Shown here piece after piece: positions 61,648-64,000 of a DNA stretch of 64,000 nucleotides (positions are counted from its first letter, which is position 1; every line of letters starts with the position of its first letter). The stretch lies in the NCBI RefSeq assembly GCF_016801865.2, contig NC_068939.1:46090999-46154998 (forward strand), given 5' to 3'. Source of the DNA: Culex pipiens pallens. Lineage: Eukaryota; Arthropoda; Insecta; Diptera; Culicidae. A program made the translations under genes and the position numbers. The notes below the pieces were generated by a model that saw only the letters and a list, made by a program, of their open reading frames with translations, made no database searches and was not told the origin of the DNA.

Positions 61648-62150
61648 GGCCGTGGCCGTTCCCCCCCTTCAAAGTTGACCTAAATAATCAGGCGGCAAAA
61701 AAAATATTTTTTCGAAAAACTTCAATTTTTTGATAAAGTAATCAACAGAAATCCATTTAAATGCATTTTCCTGCGTTTATAATCATATTTTGCATGTTTG
61801 AACTCCTTTGAAAATATTTAAAATTTTCATGAAATACCAATGCACAGTCCCACTAAAAGCTTTTCTCTTCGCGAAAAAATCCGTAAATACATCGATACAA
61901 TCAACCCCCGGTGGTTGGTCACTTTTTCGTTTGACACTTTTTTAGTTTGTACCCCGTTGGTTGGTCAAAGTCAAACTAAAAAACTCCGTGTAAAAGGGGT
62001 GTCAAACTAAAAAATGACCCCGTTCGTTTGACAACAGTTGGTGTCAAACCATCGGGGTTTGAGTGTATTTTGAAAACTAATGATTGGAAAGTAGCTGGAC
62101 GCGTGTAAAATGCATTTTAAAACACATTCTCCATCAAAACGTTGAAACCT
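61648..62150. mobile_element. Diverged Harbinger-like MITE copy with a nested MITE
   Basis: Follows the 46418 element over most of its length (CAAAGTTG, ATAATCAGG, TGCATTTTCC, ATGAAATACCAATG, CAGTCCCAC, GTAAAATGCATTTTAAAACA). The right end is decayed. A 168-bp element interrupts it. Confidence 0.7.
61898..62065. mobile_element. TA-flanked MITE (168 bp) inside another MITE
   Basis: Ends CAATCAACCCCCGGTGGTTG and the inverse of ATCGGGGTTTGAGTG; TA at 61896-61897 and 62066-62067. The homologous uninterrupted site is near 46682 (CTTGATATTTCCAAAACT), which fixes both boundaries. Internal GTCAAACTAAAAAA repeats. Mariner-type target. Confidence 0.85.
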
Positions 62151-62787
62151 AGGCTTGTAATTTCAATTTTTATATTTTTTTCGCAAATAGTTTTTTCGCA
62201 GTGTCACTTGAGTACTTTCCAAATTTAGAGTCAAGCCTAAAATTTTAACATGTGTAAAATGAGTGCTTTTTTGTGGAACTTCATTCTTACTAAATTTTTA
62301 AGTTTTTTGTTTGTTTTGATTTGTTTAGAAACTTGTTGCTGCCAAATATTTAAAGAAAAAATCGATGTTTATTAAGATTCAGCTTAGACTCATAACAAAC
62401 AAAAATGAAATTTTAAAATTGGCATTGAAAGTGGTAAGCGTTAAATATTTCAAAAATTACCTTTCCAAATTGCAAATGCTAGGTTTTCAATTTGCTAAAT
62501 AAAACTTGAGCAAGATTTGTTAATGAAGATATGTTCCAAAATTCTGAAAAGTAGCCCTAAACCATCACTACATAGTTTTCAATTTTGATAATGGTTGAAT
62601 ATTACCTCTTTTTCGATGTGATTTCACCTCAATTTATGTGGAATAAGTAAAATTACCCACAAAAAGATGTAAATTTACATACATTTCGAGGCTTTTTTTA
62701 AACACAAAATATGTCAAGATTCCCAAACGTTGTTTTTTTAGCTATCATTTTTTAAAGTGTAGTTTCGTTCTAAAATTCTAAATAGGA
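62151..62787. other. AT-rich sequence, no gene seen
   Basis: Nothing recognised apart from the decayed right end of the preceding MITE. Confidence 0.45.
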
Positions 62788-62998
62788 ACGAAAAAAAACG
62801 AAGTTGACTTTATAGCTGTCGGCCACCATTGCTTGTACCAACCACTAGTGTCTTCCTTTTTATCTACAAGAACTTCGCCGCCCTGGGCTTCTAAGTGTAT
62901 GAAAGTATGGCACGGAGCGACGGCGCCGAATACCCATATTTACACAAAGAATTTTAGAGCGCCCGCGGCGGGATTTGAACCGGCGACCTCTGGATTTC
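62788..62998 (-). mobile_element. tRNA-derived SINE, 5'-truncated
   Basis: The minus strand begins in a tRNA-like T arm (CCAGAGGTCGCCGGTTCAAA then TCCCGCCGC). It continues through a GC-rich body (GGCGCCGTCGCTCCGTGCC; GCCCAGGGCGGCGAAGTTC) and ends TATAAAGTCAACTTCG with a T-rich tail. B-box and body organisation are those of a SINE; the A-box part is missing. Confidence 0.65.
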
Positions 62999-63273
62999 AA
63001 AATAGGAAACAATGTTCAAAATGGAACTCATTTCTGGTATCATCGTCAGAGAAACTTCCTTATAATCCATTCATATCTGATTTGAAAATAAATAATTCAA
63101 AAACCCCGGTAGTGTTACGGTTCCTTATACCGTTTCCATACGATTATGAGCTAGCTGAATTAGGAAACAAAACCACCCTCCTCCGCTTGACTCCGACTCC
63201 AGTGGAGTGAGACTAATCTTGATGAGTTCTCTTTGTCTCCATAGTCCAGAACTCACAGCTTGTGTTTACTTAC

Positions 63274-63338
63274 CATCTTGGCAACTGGTCTGATGTCGAG
63301 TCACTTCCCGAAAACAACACGCCAACGATGACGATGAT
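63274..63338 (-). other. Candidate 5' leader exon of the RNF144-type gene
   Basis: On the minus strand a long pyrimidine tract ends in TTCTTGCAG, followed by 65 nt of moderately GC-rich sequence and a near-perfect donor (AAGATG then GTAAGT). This is the best pair of splice signals upstream of the large coding exon, about 6.6 kb away. The exon ends exactly with an ATG in strong context (AAG ATG G). Joined to 56713, that ATG opens a 61-codon frame that overlaps the main start in another frame, so the exon is either 5' UTR with an overlapping upstream ORF, part of another transcript, or spliced differently. Only RNA data would decide. Confidence 0.45.
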
Positions 63339-63979
63339 CTGCAAGAATCACAAAAGGAGAAACAAAAACAGAATATTAGTATGCAGACTAATCTGGTTTT
63401 AAACTAGTATCTCAAGTCGTGTCGACGATTATCTGACGTTTGCATGACTAAGTATCTCGATTAAGTTTCCTCCAACTCGGAAGGCACATTAATTTTACAT
63501 CAACTCGGGGGTTTCCTGCGAAGCCACTTGATTTACCTTCTGGTCAACCACTTGACAGACTCCAATCCAATTTTGCAAAGTTCGAGCAAAGAGAAATCTC
63601 GTCTCGACTTGGAATCATCGTCTTCACCCTAACTTAGTATAGTTGGCCAGCAGCTGGCCCACACCTGGCTGATGAGCTCAGGCTTCCGTCGTAAACAACC
63701 TTTTTACGACCACCCACGCACACCTTACCCTTGCAGACAGGAGTTGCTTCTACAGAAATCAGAACGGAGGAGCCTAGCTCCAGCTAGATGGGTAATCTTG
63801 AACCTTGGGAAATCTGTCTGTCTTTTGTGTCCTTTTGGTGTTGTTTTGTAACAGCAGAAGCGTGTCCTTGGGGTTTGAATCAATTGTTAAGAGGTTATGC
63901 AGCCGAATTAAAGGAAACAACAAATCAAAAATGATATGGCCAAATTATCAAAAACCGTAGAATTCCAAGTAAAACTTAC
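63339..63979. other. Non-coding sequence upstream of the candidate leader exon
   Basis: GC-richer than typical here, with no tandem repeat or transposon end recognised, which is compatible with promoter-proximal or intronic sequence of the minus-strand gene. Confidence 0.4.
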
Positions 63980-64000
63980 TTCGATACACCGTGGAGAATT
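63980..64000 (-). other. Possible exon end with GTAAGT donor at window edge
   Basis: The minus strand shows GTATCGAA followed by GTAAGTTTTAC. A full GTAAGT donor preceded by AA is compatible with an upstream leader exon that continues past the window. Nothing else supports it. Confidence 0.2.

Noticed and set aside
1..64000. Endogenous viral sequence
   Set aside because: I looked for long viral-like frames in the non-repeat regions and saw none; no claim is made.

Overview
This is eukaryotic DNA, most likely from a culicine mosquito and probably Culex. That reading rests on the AT-rich intronic background, the many short inverted-repeat transposons (MITEs) with ends I associate with mosquitoes, the tRNA-derived SINE-like sequences, and a recognisable metazoan RBR ubiquitin ligase gene with GT-AG introns. 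The species call is an inference from repeat style and is not proven here.

One protein-coding gene can be supported, on the minus strand: an RNF144-type RBR E3 ubiquitin ligase. A large exon (54481-56713, coding from 56625) encodes a long low-complexity N-terminal region and the first half of RING1. A second exon (12181-12343) completes RING1. The intron between them is about 42.1 kb and lies inside the RING1 zinc-ligand cluster. The rest of the RBR (IBR, RING2) and the tail should lie below position 1. Upstream, a 65-nt segment (63274-63338) with strong splice signals is a candidate 5' leader exon, and a second possible donor sits at the right edge of the window.

Everything else is intron or upstream sequence filled with repeats. 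There are five short-period tandem arrays: TTTTTGTC (1-990), GTAATTTTT (3729-6428, 2700 bp, apparently 300 perfect units), degenerate TTCAAATG (41883-42051), degenerate AGTTAAATTA (46075-47625) and TTTAATG (51474-52740). There is also a family of long palindromic fold-back elements (14493-16800; 29763-40540, interrupted; 42114-43986; 59577-60917; partial copies at 1000 and 57762) with related ends and, where readable, 4-bp target duplications.

The clearest insertion history is at 29.8-40.5 kb. A fold-back element was split by a 9-kb hAT-type insertion (8-bp duplication ACTTTAGC). That insertion contains a CCCAAGTAAC-ended element, which itself contains a LINE-type insertion with a 24-bp target duplication. 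Smaller MITEs with TA, TTA, TTAA and 8-bp target sites are spread over the rest. No viral sequence, rRNA, CRISPR array or intact transposase or reverse transcriptase was seen.
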